From JAENVT01 sp963720775 (GTDB lineage: Bacteria; Actinomycetota; Acidimicrobiia; Acidimicrobiales; Ilumatobacteraceae), in NCBI GenBank assembly GCA_963720775.1, contig CAVRGR010000006.1:434001-498000 (forward strand): a stretch of 64,000 bases of DNA. The letters run 5' to 3'. Under the pieces are notes generated by a model that did no database searches, had not been told where the DNA came from, and saw nothing but the letters and a program-made list of their open reading frames with translations. Shown here piece by piece: positions 32,997 to 40,996 of this stretch. Position numbers and translations under genes: made by a program. How positions within the stretch are numbered: position 1 is the stretch's first letter; the number at the start of each line of letters is the position of its first letter.

Positions 32997-33997
32997 GACA
33001 GCTCCGCCAGGGCGAAGTTGGCTCGTTCGGCCCTGTTGCGCCGCTGGCGGGATTCGAGGCGGTTCCAGAACAGGAACGACCCGCCGACGACCGCCCAACC
33101 CACCAACCCGTCGATCACCCAGTGCTCGGCGAGGTAGACGAGCGAAGTGAGCATCACGATCGGAAAGGCGAAGACCGCCACCTTCAACCAGATCGGCTTG
33201 ATCCACGGCAGGAAGAACGCGGGGACGATCAACGCGAACGAGGCATGCAGCGATGGCATCGCCGCGACGGCGTTACCCCAGGCCTTGGCGTTGTTCCAGC
33301 TGGCGGCGGCGGCATGCAGGCCGACGGCGACGAAGCCTCGACCGGTGCTGCGCGACAGCGGGGGGAGCAGGTGGTAGTTCTTCGACACCATCCAGGGAGG
33401 AGCGGTGGGGAACACGATGAACATCAAGCAGGCGACTCCGATGACGGTGGCGAAGCGCTTCATGAAGCGTGCCCACTGGCGGTGCGACGTGGCCCACAGC
33501 GCACCCATCACGATGGGAACGAAGATGAAATGCGTGAAGTAGGTGAGCGAGGCCACCTTGTCCCACCACTGGACGGTGGACCTCCAGAAGTGTTGCTGCA
33601 GCACCGTGTTGGGATCGTGACCGAAGAACAGGGCACGATCGATGTTGCGCGGCGCCTGAACCTGAAGGGGGAACTTGATGCCCAGGATCTTGCCGTCGGC
33701 CGCACCACGTGTGGTCTCGTAGGCCCACCACATCGCGCAATACAGCAACAGGTCGATCGCCAGGGTTCCCCATTGCCTGGCTGGTCTGCCGATGAACGCG
33801 CACACCAGGAAGATCGCGACTGCTTTGGCGATGCCGACCCGATCCCAGAGGATGCCGTTGTCCTTGGTCCAGATGACGGCGTAGATGCAGAAGCACGTCA
33901 GCGTGGTGCGCCGCAACCAGGCGAGATAGTCGATCGGGACGATTGCGCCGAGCGCTACTCGGTGGTCGAGCGTGGATTGGTCGGCCACGACGGACAT
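32993..33997 (-). CDS. PAP2 superfamily membrane phosphatase
   Basis: 334 residues with about six membrane helices. The PAP2 motifs are MPSLHASFAL (second conserved block, phosphate-binding Ser-x-x-His) and VYLAEHWVIDGLVGW (third block, catalytic His), in the arrangement of the inositolphosphotransferase/AUR1-like branch. It would act on lipid phosphates or transfer phospho-head-groups at the membrane. It is coupled to the downstream PIN-like gene. It is downstream of the orphan coxS-coxM pair, with a 38-bp gap. Confidence 0.82.
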   Translation of the reverse strand: MSVVADQSTLDHRVALGAIVPIDYLAWLRRTTLTCFCIYAVIWTKDNGILWDRVGIAKAVAIFLVCAFIGRPARQWGTLAIDLLLYCAMWWAYETTRGAADGKILGIKFPLQVQAPRNIDRALFFGHDPNTVLQQHFWRSTVQWWDKVASLTYFTHFIFVPIVMGALWATSHRQWARFMKRFATVIGVACLMFIVFPTAPPWMVSKNYHLLPPLSRSTGRGFVAVGLHAAAASWNNAKAWGNAVAAMPSLHASFALIVPAFFLPWIKPIWLKVAVFAFPIVMLTSLVYLAEHWVIDGLVGWAVVGGSFLFWNRLESRQRRNRAERANFALAELS

Positions 33998-34035
33998 GGG
34001 CTAGCAGGCTAGCGAGGCGAGTTGCCGAAGGGGGT

Positions 34036-34854
34036 TCAGCAGGCTTCGAGAGCCCTTCGCACGAGCACCTTGGCGAGATGGACGCGGTATTCAGCGCTGG
34101 CGTTGAGGTCGCCCTGCGGTTCAGCGTCCTCGGCAGCGAGTTGGGCGGCGTCGGCAACCGAGGCTCCCTGCGACAGTGCGTTCGACACGCTGGAGGCAAG
34201 GATCGGGGTGGAGCCCATGTTGACCAGACCGACCCCGCTCTCGCCGTTGCGGCGCCACGCGGCGACTCCGACGATGGCCCAATCCTGGGCGCGGCGGTTG
34301 AACTTCTGGAAGTTCCAGCCGGCACCGTCCATCTTCGGCACGCGGATCTCGGTGAGCATCTCGTCGGCCGACAGCGCGGTCTCCAGGAACCCCTGGAAGA
34401 AATCGCCGGCTGCGATCTCTCGTGTGCCATTCGGGCCCTGGGCGACGTAGGTGGCACCGAGGGCCAGAGTGGTAGCCGGAAGGTCGCTCGCCGGGTCGCT
34501 GTGGGCGATCGAGCCACCGATGGTGCCGCGATGACGAACCTGCGGATCGCCGACTTCGCCGGCGGCATGGGCAAGCAGCGGCACGTGCTCGGCCAGCACC
34601 GTGCTGTTCTCCAGATCCATGTGTCGTGTGAGGGCGCCGATGGCGATGTGATCGCCGGCGTCTCTGATGTACGACAGGTCGCTGATGCGGCCGATGTCGA
34701 TCAGCACGCTCGGCTGGGCGAGCCGCAGCTTCATGAGCGGCAGCAGGCTGTGTCCTCCGGCGAGGAACTTGGCATCGTCACCGTGCTCGCCGATGAGGCG
34801 GATGGCCTCTTCGGCGGAACCGGCACGGACGTAGTCGAAGGCGGCGGGAATCAC
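34036..34854 (-). CDS. Molybdenum hydroxylase FAD subunit, CoxM-like (orphan pair)
   Basis: 272 residues with the same FAD motifs as CoxM: FLAGGHSLLPLMKLRLAQP and RHRGTIGGSIAHSDPASDL, then the C-terminal domain from KFNRRAQDWAIVGVAA. It is clearly paralogous to the product of 26928-27797 but divergent. It follows a CoxS-like gene in the order S then M, and no large molybdenum subunit gene is next to them in this window. The electron-transfer half of an enzyme whose catalytic subunit is elsewhere is the simplest reading. Confidence 0.88.
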   Translation of the reverse strand: MIPAAFDYVRAGSAEEAIRLIGEHGDDAKFLAGGHSLLPLMKLRLAQPSVLIDIGRISDLSYIRDAGDHIAIGALTRHMDLENSTVLAEHVPLLAHAAGEVGDPQVRHRGTIGGSIAHSDPASDLPATTLALGATYVAQGPNGTREIAAGDFFQGFLETALSADEMLTEIRVPKMDGAGWNFQKFNRRAQDWAIVGVAAWRRNGESGVGLVNMGSTPILASSVSNALSQGASVADAAQLAAEDAEPQGDLNASAEYRVHLAKVLVRRALEAC

Positions 34855-34868
34855 GTGGTTGCTCCTCT

Positions 34869-34898
34869 ATGACTTTGACTGGTATGACTTTGACTGGT
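34869..34898. repeat. Tandem 15-bp repeat between orphan coxS and coxM
   Basis: Two perfect copies of ATGACTTTGACTGGT, occupying nearly the whole 44-bp gap between the coxS-like stop (34899) and the coxM-like start (34854). It is likely a replication-slippage duplication. It widens the gap where other subunit pairs in the window overlap by 4 bp. Confidence 0.8.
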
Positions 34899-35357
34899 TC
34901 AGTTGCCGGCGGCGCAGGCCAGTACGGCCTGGACGATGTTGTGATATCCCGTGCAGCGGCACAGGTTGCCTTCCAGCCCGAGGCGGACCTCTCGCTCCGT
35001 CGGGTGCGGGTTCTCCTTCAACAGGCTGGTGGCGGCCATCACCATGCCGGGGGTGCAGTATCCGCACTGCAGGCCATGGTTCTCCATGAACGCCTTCTGC
35101 ATGGGGTGCATCTCGCCGTTCTGGGCCAGGCCCTCGATCGTCAAGATGTCTGCGCCGTCGGCTTGCACGGCCAACACGGTGCAGCTCTTCACCGCCTCGC
35201 CGTTGAGATGCAGGCTGCAGGCGCCGCACGACGACGTGTCACAACCGACGTTGGTGCCCGTGAGGCCGAGGGCTTCACGCACGTAGTGGACGAGCAGCGT
35301 GCGCGGCTCGACTTCGCTTTCGTGAACCGTGCCATTGACGGTGACGTGGATCTTCAC
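34899..35357 (-). CDS. Molybdenum hydroxylase 2Fe-2S subunit, CoxS-like (orphan pair)
   Basis: 152 residues from the GTG at 35357, which is preceded by GGGGGGA. It carries both iron-sulfur sites: Cys39, Cys44, Cys47, Cys59 (GCDTSSCGAC, KSC) and the C-terminal QCGYC and LCRC pairs. It heads the orphan pair with the CoxM-like gene. It faces the tRNA-Arg gene 130 bp away. The partner large subunit is not in the window; it may be any xanthine-oxidase-family enzyme. Confidence 0.9.
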   Translation of the reverse strand: MKIHVTVNGTVHESEVEPRTLLVHYVREALGLTGTNVGCDTSSCGACSLHLNGEAVKSCTVLAVQADGADILTIEGLAQNGEMHPMQKAFMENHGLQCGYCTPGMVMAATSLLKENPHPTEREVRLGLEGNLCRCTGYHNIVQAVLACAAGN

Positions 35358-35486
35358 GATGTGATCCCCCCTTGGAATCGGCGACCATGATGGCGCCCGC
35401 CCAATCATGCCTCATCAGGTGGGGTCCGTCCACACGGGAGCGACCGGAGCGGCAACCGAGGTGGTTCGGCTAAACTCGGCGGTCAC

Positions 35487-35559
35487 ACGTTCGTAGCTCA
35501 ATGGATAGAGCATCTGACTTCGGATCAGACGGTTGGGGGTTCGAGTCCCTCCGGACGCA
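35487..35559 (+). tRNA. tRNA-Arg (anticodon TCG)
   Basis: A cloverleaf of 73 nt folds by eye. D arm GCTC/GAGC; anticodon stem TCTGA/TCAGA with loop CTTCGGA (anticodon TCG); T arm GGGGG/CCCTC with loop TTCGAGT; discriminator A; CCA not encoded. The acceptor stem ACGTTCG/CGGACGC has an A1-C72 mismatch and a U5-G68 wobble, unusual for a functional tRNA and best explained by the 3' half coming from the integrated element. The tRNA is the insertion site. Confidence 0.88.
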
Positions 35560-35562
35560 CTG
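35518..35562 (+). repeat. Attachment site copy 1 (in tRNA-Arg)
   Basis: 45-bp segment from the anticodon loop to just past the tRNA end. It is identical to 55365-55409; after one mismatch a further 11 bases also match. It lies 117 bp before the integrase start, the classical position of attL beside int. Confidence 0.88.
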
Positions 35563-35678
35563 AGAAATCTGTGACTTGACCAGCGGTGATATGATTCGAT
35601 GGGTTCTCCTAGCGAGAGACCGTTGGCCATTTTTGGCCCTATGTATCACCGATGTATCAGGATTTCGGGGAGGTCGCC

Positions 35679-36824
35679 ATGACCTGGAAACCGACCGGGC
35701 GCCCGGTTGTGCGCCAACAACGCGATCGTTGGGTCGTTCGTGTCGACGGGATCGATACCGCGTCGGGCAAGTCGCGGCCGCGTCAGCTCGGCACGTTTCG
35801 TTCGAAGCGTTCCGCGCAATCGGCTGCTACCGGCTTCGCTTCCGCCGGTGAGGTCGGCTCCGACCGATCGACGGTCGGCTACGTCGTCACGCAATGGGCC
35901 GAGTCGCGCACCGACATCACCAACAAGGCGCGGTTGCAGTACGAATGGGCAGCACGTCACATCAGTGCGGGGATCGGTTCGGTGCGCATCGACCGTCTCG
36001 ACCGCAATGACATCGCCCGTTGGCTCGAGGGTCTGGCGCAAGGTGGTCATCTTTCGCGCCGCAGCATCAGCATCTGCCGCACGGTGTTGCGCGCCGCGCT
36101 CACCGACGCGGTCGAGGCTGGCGATCTTCGCCGCAGCCCGGCGAGTCGCGTGCCGATGCCGCGCAACGTCGTGAAGGTGCGCGCCGAACGCGAGGTCGAG
36201 GCATGGGAAGAATCTGACTTGCGGCAGTTTCTCGCCGTGACGGCGAGTCATCGCTGGGGAGCGCCACTTCGTCTGGCCGCGTTGTACGGATTGAGGCGCA
36301 GCGAGCTGTTGGGGTTGCCGTGGTCGGCGGTCGACGTGAAGGCCGGCATCGTGCGCATCGAGCACGCGCTGATCGAGGTGTCGGGCAAGGTGGAGTGGAG
36401 CGTCGGTAAGAATGAACGCTCGCGACGGACGATCCCGATCGACCCCGCCACTTCCAAGGCACTCGCCGCACATCGCCGCCTCCAGGCCGAAGAACGTCTG
36501 GCTGCCGGGCCCGAATGGATCGACTTGGGACTTGTCGTGACGTCGAGGACAGGCAACCGCGTTGCGCCGAGCAACTTCGACCAGACCCTCGCCCGCTTGG
36601 TGAAGCAGGCCGGTGTGCCTCGGTTGACGTCGCATGGCCTCCGCCACACGGCAGCCACCCACATGGTCCGTCACGCCGTCGACCTGGGCGAGATGCGTGC
36701 AGCTGCCGACCTCCTCGGCCACAGCCCCGACATGTTGATGAGGGTCTACGCCCACGCCCTTCCAGAGTCGGTGCGAACCGTCACCGACAAGATCGGCCGG
36801 CGCGGAATCGTGTCTGATACGTGA
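35679..36824 (+). CDS. Tyrosine-type site-specific integrase
   Basis: 381 residues from the ATG at 35679, which has a good GGGGAGG site; an ATG 27 bp upstream is less favoured. An N-terminal arm-binding domain (GKSRPRQLGTFRSKRSA) and a SAM-like core-binding domain (about 55-150) precede the catalytic domain. The catalytic set is Arg206 (ALYGLRRSELLGL), His319 and Arg322 (SHGLRHTAATHM), His348 and nucleophile Tyr357 (LLGHSPDMLMRVYAH). It integrates the element into the adjacent tRNA-Arg. A frayed homologue of its central part lies at 55420. Confidence 0.92.
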   Translation: MTWKPTGRPVVRQQRDRWVVRVDGIDTASGKSRPRQLGTFRSKRSAQSAATGFASAGEVGSDRSTVGYVVTQWAESRTDITNKARLQYEWAARHISAGIGSVRIDRLDRNDIARWLEGLAQGGHLSRRSISICRTVLRAALTDAVEAGDLRRSPASRVPMPRNVVKVRAEREVEAWEESDLRQFLAVTASHRWGAPLRLAALYGLRRSELLGLPWSAVDVKAGIVRIEHALIEVSGKVEWSVGKNERSRRTIPIDPATSKALAAHRRLQAEERLAAGPEWIDLGLVVTSRTGNRVAPSNFDQTLARLVKQAGVPRLTSHGLRHTAATHMVRHAVDLGEMRAAADLLGHSPDMLMRVYAHALPESVRTVTDKIGRRGIVSDT

Positions 36825-37394
36825 CGTCGAGACCTTCTCAGACATGACCCCAGACGAATTGATGCTTTCTGATACCGCACTCGAGGCGGTGGTTCGTGGG
36901 TCCTGCCAGCGATCCGTTTCAAGTGCTGAAGGGGGATGAGCCGCGGCGAGCGAAATGATCCGGCGGTTCGACCGACTCGTGGACATCGCTGTCGGCAACG
37001 AAGGTGCCCAAGGCGACCACGACCCGAGGAACACCTTGGCAGCGGCCGACACTAGAGGGTGTGGCTATCGAGCATCAGCGACACCTCGGATCTAAGCCAG
37101 AAGTCCCCCGTGCTATCTCCACGCGGTGCAGCGTGGTGCGGCACACGAAGCGTACCGCGCTGCGATTGTCCACGAAGGAGATCGATGTCGAAGGCGTCGG
37201 CAACCTCGACGTTCGGGACGTCCATGCCGCGGCCGGGAATCGCCGGTGCAGCGATCAACCCACCGACATAGTGGACCGGACGGCATGAGCATTGGATCGA
37301 AGTCCTTTCGCAGAACGGAGCGTCGGACGCGAAGGCGTCGTCGTACTGTCGATGTATCGCCGCCGTTGCCGTTTCTCCGATCGGGTGAAACCCT
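36825..37394. other. 570-bp region without a convincing gene
   Basis: Short open frames exist on both strands (about 94 codons at 37004-37288 plus strand, about 132 codons at 37052-37450 minus strand), but neither has a clear ribosome site or recognisable motif. The composition is less GC-rich than the flanks. It may be degraded coding DNA or the control region of the element. Confidence 0.4.
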
Positions 37395-38333
37395 TTGAGC
37401 AGACCGAAGACGCCGTTGACTTGGATGGCTCTACTCAGCCTGGCCAACATCCTGGTCGGTTGTAGCTCATCCAGCCACGATGCGATTTCGACACCAACGA
37501 CTGCTACGAGTACTCAAGGTGGTCTACTGGGACGACTACCGGTGGGCGTCCTTCTTGATCTGTCCCAGGAACAACTGGATCTCCTGAGAGACGCACAGAA
37601 TCAGGTCCTTGTCCGATGCATGGCGGATCGTGGCTTCAATAGCGTTCAACTGCTCAAGTATCCTCCGGCCGACTCATCACCCCTCGATCGTAGATACGGC
37701 ACGCGGTCCGCGGAGCAAGCTGCCACGCTCGGTTATCGACCCTCGGATTGGGAGCGACAGGTCCGCGAAGCTGGCGAGGATCCCACGGCAGGCCATCCCG
37801 AGTGGCAAACCGACGACTACCTGGTCGCGAGGTTTGGACATGTCGTCACTCGGAGCGATGGAGCGATGGACTCCGACGGGTCAGGCTGCGTCGACCACGC
37901 AGCGAGCGAGGTGTTTGGAAATGGAGATGGCCGGCGGGGGCTCCCGGGTTGGCAGCAGTTGGTCACCATCGATGGTGACAGTTACTCAGAGATGCTCACC
38001 AACCGTGCGGTTAAGGATGCCGAGCGCGCCTGGTCCGACTGCATGGGCTCAAAAGGCTTTCGATACGACGATCCGCAGGGTCCCCTCGCTGATTTCGGCT
38101 TCGACGCGTCCGATCGGACGTTACTGACGAAGCCGCCGAGCGCAAAGGAGATCGCGGTGGCGGTAGCTGACGTCAAGTGCCGCGACAGCAGCCATCTTGA
38201 AGACACGTACTTTGCAATTGAATCACAGATCCAACTCGAGGCATTGCAGAAGATCCCAGACATTGTCTCGGAATTCTCGACCTCCATGTCGGAGGCGACC
38301 AAGAGAGCCCTACGAATCACCTCGTCGAACTGA
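37395..38333 (+). CDS. Hypothetical lipoprotein of the integrative element
   Basis: 312 residues from a TTG start at 37395; this start gives the positive N-terminus before the hydrophobic stretch TWMALLSLANILVGCS, whose Cys at about 23 is a lipobox. The rest is soluble, with cysteine-containing segments (RCMADRGF, SDCMGSKGFRYDD) that recur in actinobacterial lipoproteins of unknown role. Its reading frame and stop are clean. No family recognised. Confidence 0.6.
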   Translation: MSRPKTPLTWMALLSLANILVGCSSSSHDAISTPTTATSTQGGLLGRLPVGVLLDLSQEQLDLLRDAQNQVLVRCMADRGFNSVQLLKYPPADSSPLDRRYGTRSAEQAATLGYRPSDWERQVREAGEDPTAGHPEWQTDDYLVARFGHVVTRSDGAMDSDGSGCVDHAASEVFGNGDGRRGLPGWQQLVTIDGDSYSEMLTNRAVKDAERAWSDCMGSKGFRYDDPQGPLADFGFDASDRTLLTKPPSAKEIAVAVADVKCRDSSHLEDTYFAIESQIQLEALQKIPDIVSEFSTSMSEATKRALRITSSN

Positions 38334-38430
38334 TGCCGGGAGCACCAGCATCGCAACAGTCCTGGGAGACGACCTTCGGGGAGTCTACGGGAAGAAACAT
38401 CAGCCATTGGACCCAAAGGAGCAACCACAA

Positions 38431-38532
38431 ATGATGAACAACCTCAGAAATGCGCTGCGTCGGCGATCGCCATCTTGCGCTCTGATCGCAGTGGCCCTGT
38501 TGATGGCCTGCTGTGAACCCATTCGGATTTAA
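38431..38532 (+). CDS. Lipoprotein leader, possibly truncated
   Basis: 33 codons starting ATGATG after a good AAAGGAG site. The product is a near-complete lipoprotein signal peptide: RRRSPSCALIAVALLMACC, with lipobox LMAC, and then only five residues to a TAA. A further open frame (38513-38755) lies one base off and could be its lost body. Either a frameshift has broken a small lipoprotein gene, or this is a tiny lipopeptide. I consider the broken gene more likely. Confidence 0.35.
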   Translation: MMNNLRNALRRRSPSCALIAVALLMACCEPIRI

Positions 38533-38873
38533 CCCAGTCAAGTCCCTCACGTTCGCCGAGATCGCGCGATCAACCGCGACGGACGCGGTGAGCGATCTTG
38601 ATCTGCCGCATGTGGTGCACGTCTACGATCGCGTTCTGAGGCTGCCAACCGTGTTAGGGCCGTTTCCAGATCCAGTTAGCGCTGCAGTGTTCGCAGAGCT
38701 CTACGCGGCGAAGCGTGCGGATCGGACGATGTTGCCAGCCTGCGAATGGACGTGATCCCATTGGAGCCTGTCCACCTGGAATGATCGACCGAGTATGCCT
38801 GGCGAGGCACAACTTGAGGCCACGCGACATCTATCGGGAGGTGGCATTCTCGCGCCATCGGACTCGGAGCGAA

Positions 38874-39449
38874 ATGGAGCGTAGGGACGACCGCGTGGAG
38901 GAGGACGCGTTCCGCGCTCTTGTGCGGAACTATGCGTGGTCTGTTCGGTCGGTGATCGGGCGTTACGAGAAGGATCGGATGGAGGTGGATGAGATCACTG
39001 CTGACGTTTTCGCTCTGGCTCACGACCACTTGACGGATCTTGCCCAAGCGTCTGAGGGGCAGGTACGGAGCTGGTTGCTCCGCACGGCGCGGTTCTTGAC
39101 GTCGAACGAGGTGCGACGTGCGATGTCTCGTCGTCGCCTGTACGAGCGGCTACGGCGCGAGCCGTTGCCGCTAGCCACGTCTCCGGACGATGAGCTCGCA
39201 GCTGTGGACGAGGAGGCGGCGGCCGGCCAGGAATCCGCACGGGTGCGTTGGGTGCTTGCGGGCCTCAGGCCGGACTATCGCACGGCTTTGGTGATGGCTG
39301 CGTTCGGTCAGCATGGTGTCGAGATCGCGGCAGCGCTCGGCGTCAGCGAGAATGCGGCTCGCAAGCGTTTGATGCGGGCCCGGGCTGCTTTCCGTGAATC
39401 GTATGAGGCGTCGGATGAGGCCTCTCAGCGTGAGGACGAGCGTCAATGA
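38874..39449 (+). CDS. ECF-type RNA polymerase sigma factor (pair 1)
   Basis: About 191 residues from the ATG at 38874 (GGAG 4 nt upstream). Sigma region 2 is seen in AFRALVRNYAWSVRSVIGRY with DEITADVFALAHDHL, and region 4 in LRPDYRTALVMAAFGQHGV then IAAALGVSENAARKRLMRAR, the -35-binding helix-turn-helix. The stop overlaps the start of a membrane protein (ATGA), the arrangement of sigma/anti-sigma pairs. It is the first of four such pairs in this element and is not closely similar to the other three. Confidence 0.82.
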   Translation: MERRDDRVEEDAFRALVRNYAWSVRSVIGRYEKDRMEVDEITADVFALAHDHLTDLAQASEGQVRSWLLRTARFLTSNEVRRAMSRRRLYERLRREPLPLATSPDDELAAVDEEAAAGQESARVRWVLAGLRPDYRTALVMAAFGQHGVEIAAALGVSENAARKRLMRARAAFRESYEASDEASQREDERQ

Positions 39450-40213
39450 ACGATCGCGCCCGCGAGGTCTTCTCCGACGAGGAGTTGTCAGTCTGGATAA
39501 GACGTCACCCCGAGGTCTGGCGCTACGCCGAGGTTCCCGTACAGGCGCCGGACACTGCACAGGTGGAGTCATTGATCGATTCGATCCTGTCGGGTGAGCA
39601 TCAGCGACGTCGGCAGACTCAGGCCCGACGGCGCCGGAAGATCGTGCTTGGTGGGTGTGTGGGAGCGGTCGTCCTCGGCAGTGCAGTGGGCGTCGCGGCG
39701 ATCATCGCTGCCAGACAGCCCACCGTTCCCGAAGCTGGGGCCGTGTGCAGGGCTACCGCAGCGATCGATGCCGATGCCGTCGTACTCGCAACCGGCGTCG
39801 ATCCCATTTCCGGATGTGGTGAGCAGTGGGCCAAAGGTCTCCTCGGTGACAATGACGAGCTCGTTCCACCGCTTGCAGCATGTGTCAGCGCTGATGGGGT
39901 GGTCAATGTGTTCCCGGGGCAGCCTGAGGTATGCGGGTCGCTCGGACTTGCGCCTGTGCAGCCGGCCTTGTCGCCTGGGAATGATGCGATCGTCGTGCTA
40001 CAGGCGTCGCTCGATTCGACCATCAACCTCGCCAAGTGTCGCCCGGCAGCTGACGTCGTCGTCGCAGCTGAACAGATCTTGGATCAATCGGACGTGAACG
40101 GCTGGAAGGTCGTAGTCACGCCGGGTGCCGAGACAGGCCAATGCGGCAAGGCTGGCCTGGACAGTGCGACGAAGACCGTAACCATTTTCGACTTCCCAGG
40201 AGGAACACCATGA
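39446..40213 (+). CDS. Single-pass membrane partner of sigma factor (pair 1)
   Basis: 255 residues. The N-terminal cytoplasmic part (about 65 residues, EELSVWIRRHPEVWRYAEVP) precedes an Arg/Lys cluster and one membrane helix (GGCVGAVVLGSAVGVAAIIAA), then about 165 extracytoplasmic residues with paired cysteines. Topology and overlap with the sigma gene suggest an anti-sigma/sensor. The HxxxCxxC motif of zinc anti-sigma factors is absent, so this is inference from context. The stop overlaps the start of a secreted protein gene (ATGA). Confidence 0.65.
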   Translation: MNDRAREVFSDEELSVWIRRHPEVWRYAEVPVQAPDTAQVESLIDSILSGEHQRRRQTQARRRRKIVLGGCVGAVVLGSAVGVAAIIAARQPTVPEAGAVCRATAAIDADAVVLATGVDPISGCGEQWAKGLLGDNDELVPPLAACVSADGVVNVFPGQPEVCGSLGLAPVQPALSPGNDAIVVLQASLDSTINLAKCRPAADVVVAAEQILDQSDVNGWKVVVTPGAETGQCGKAGLDSATKTVTIFDFPGGTP

Positions 40214-40752
40214 AACGCAAATCTGTTCGACGGTCGTTGGTTCTCGTTCTCGTGTTGATCGGAGTGCCGGCGACCACCGCGGCGGCTTCGAGCACACCGA
40301 AGCAGAGCGCGATGGCGTCGTTCGAGGGTCATACGATTCGCCTCGCCGACGGATGGGGTGCAGCGCAGGCGTGTACGACCGATGGTCTGACGACCCGTTG
40401 CTACTCAAGTGAGGCAGCGATGGACGCCGCGGAAGCCTCGACAACGCGATCGGTCCTGGGGGTCATCTTGCAGCCGCTGGTCGAGTGCTCGCTACCTACG
40501 CTGAAGATCTATCGACTCGGGTCGTACGGCGGTGCCGTTCTGCAGTTCACCACACGGGGCCAACTGTTCAACCTGGCCTCGTACGGGTTCGACAACGACA
40601 CCAGCAGCTACAAGATCGGGCCGTGTGCGGCCGCGTTCTATGACACGACTAGTGGCGGCGGCCCTTACCCTGGAAACACCGCCGCCAATGTGTCATCGCC
40701 GTCGATGTCGTCGGGGTGGGACGACCGAGTCGGAAGCTTGTTCATTTCGTGA
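40210..40752 (+). CDS. Secreted protein resembling peptidase inhibitor I36/crystallin fold
   Basis: 180 residues with signal peptide RRSLVLVLVLIGVPA. The C-terminal 110 residues show a beta/gamma-crystallin-like pattern: LFNLASYGFDNDTSSYKIG, CAAAFYD, and SGWDDRVGSLFIS, close to the I36/SMPI family of secreted protease inhibitors. A Gly/Pro loop separates the halves. It forms the third gene of a coupled trio with sigma factor and membrane partner, so it may be an effector or ligand of that system. The fold call is moderate. Confidence 0.6.
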   Translation: MKRKSVRRSLVLVLVLIGVPATTAAASSTPKQSAMASFEGHTIRLADGWGAAQACTTDGLTTRCYSSEAAMDAAEASTTRSVLGVILQPLVECSLPTLKIYRLGSYGGAVLQFTTRGQLFNLASYGFDNDTSSYKIGPCAAAFYDTTSGGGPYPGNTAANVSSPSMSSGWDDRVGSLFIS

Positions 40753-40996
40753 ACTGGAACGTCACGTGTGCCAGGCGGTCGTCGGCTTTCTCCGACACGT
40801 GACCCTTTCGTGAGGGAGTGAGTGTGGGACAGCGAGTTACTCCACTGGATAGACGAAGCGCTTGTGTTGGGGCGATCCGAGGTGACGCGTTCACGCTTGA
40901 GCGCTGCCGACGCTGGGGTCTCATTGACTCGAGCAGACAACTGATGGCGGTATCCACTGTGAGCACCGTGGCGGCGCAACGAGATAGCACGGGTTT

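Noticed and set aside
37052..37450. Minus-strand 132-codon frame as a gene
   Set aside because: No ribosome site or motif, and it overlaps the lipoprotein gene start on the other strand.
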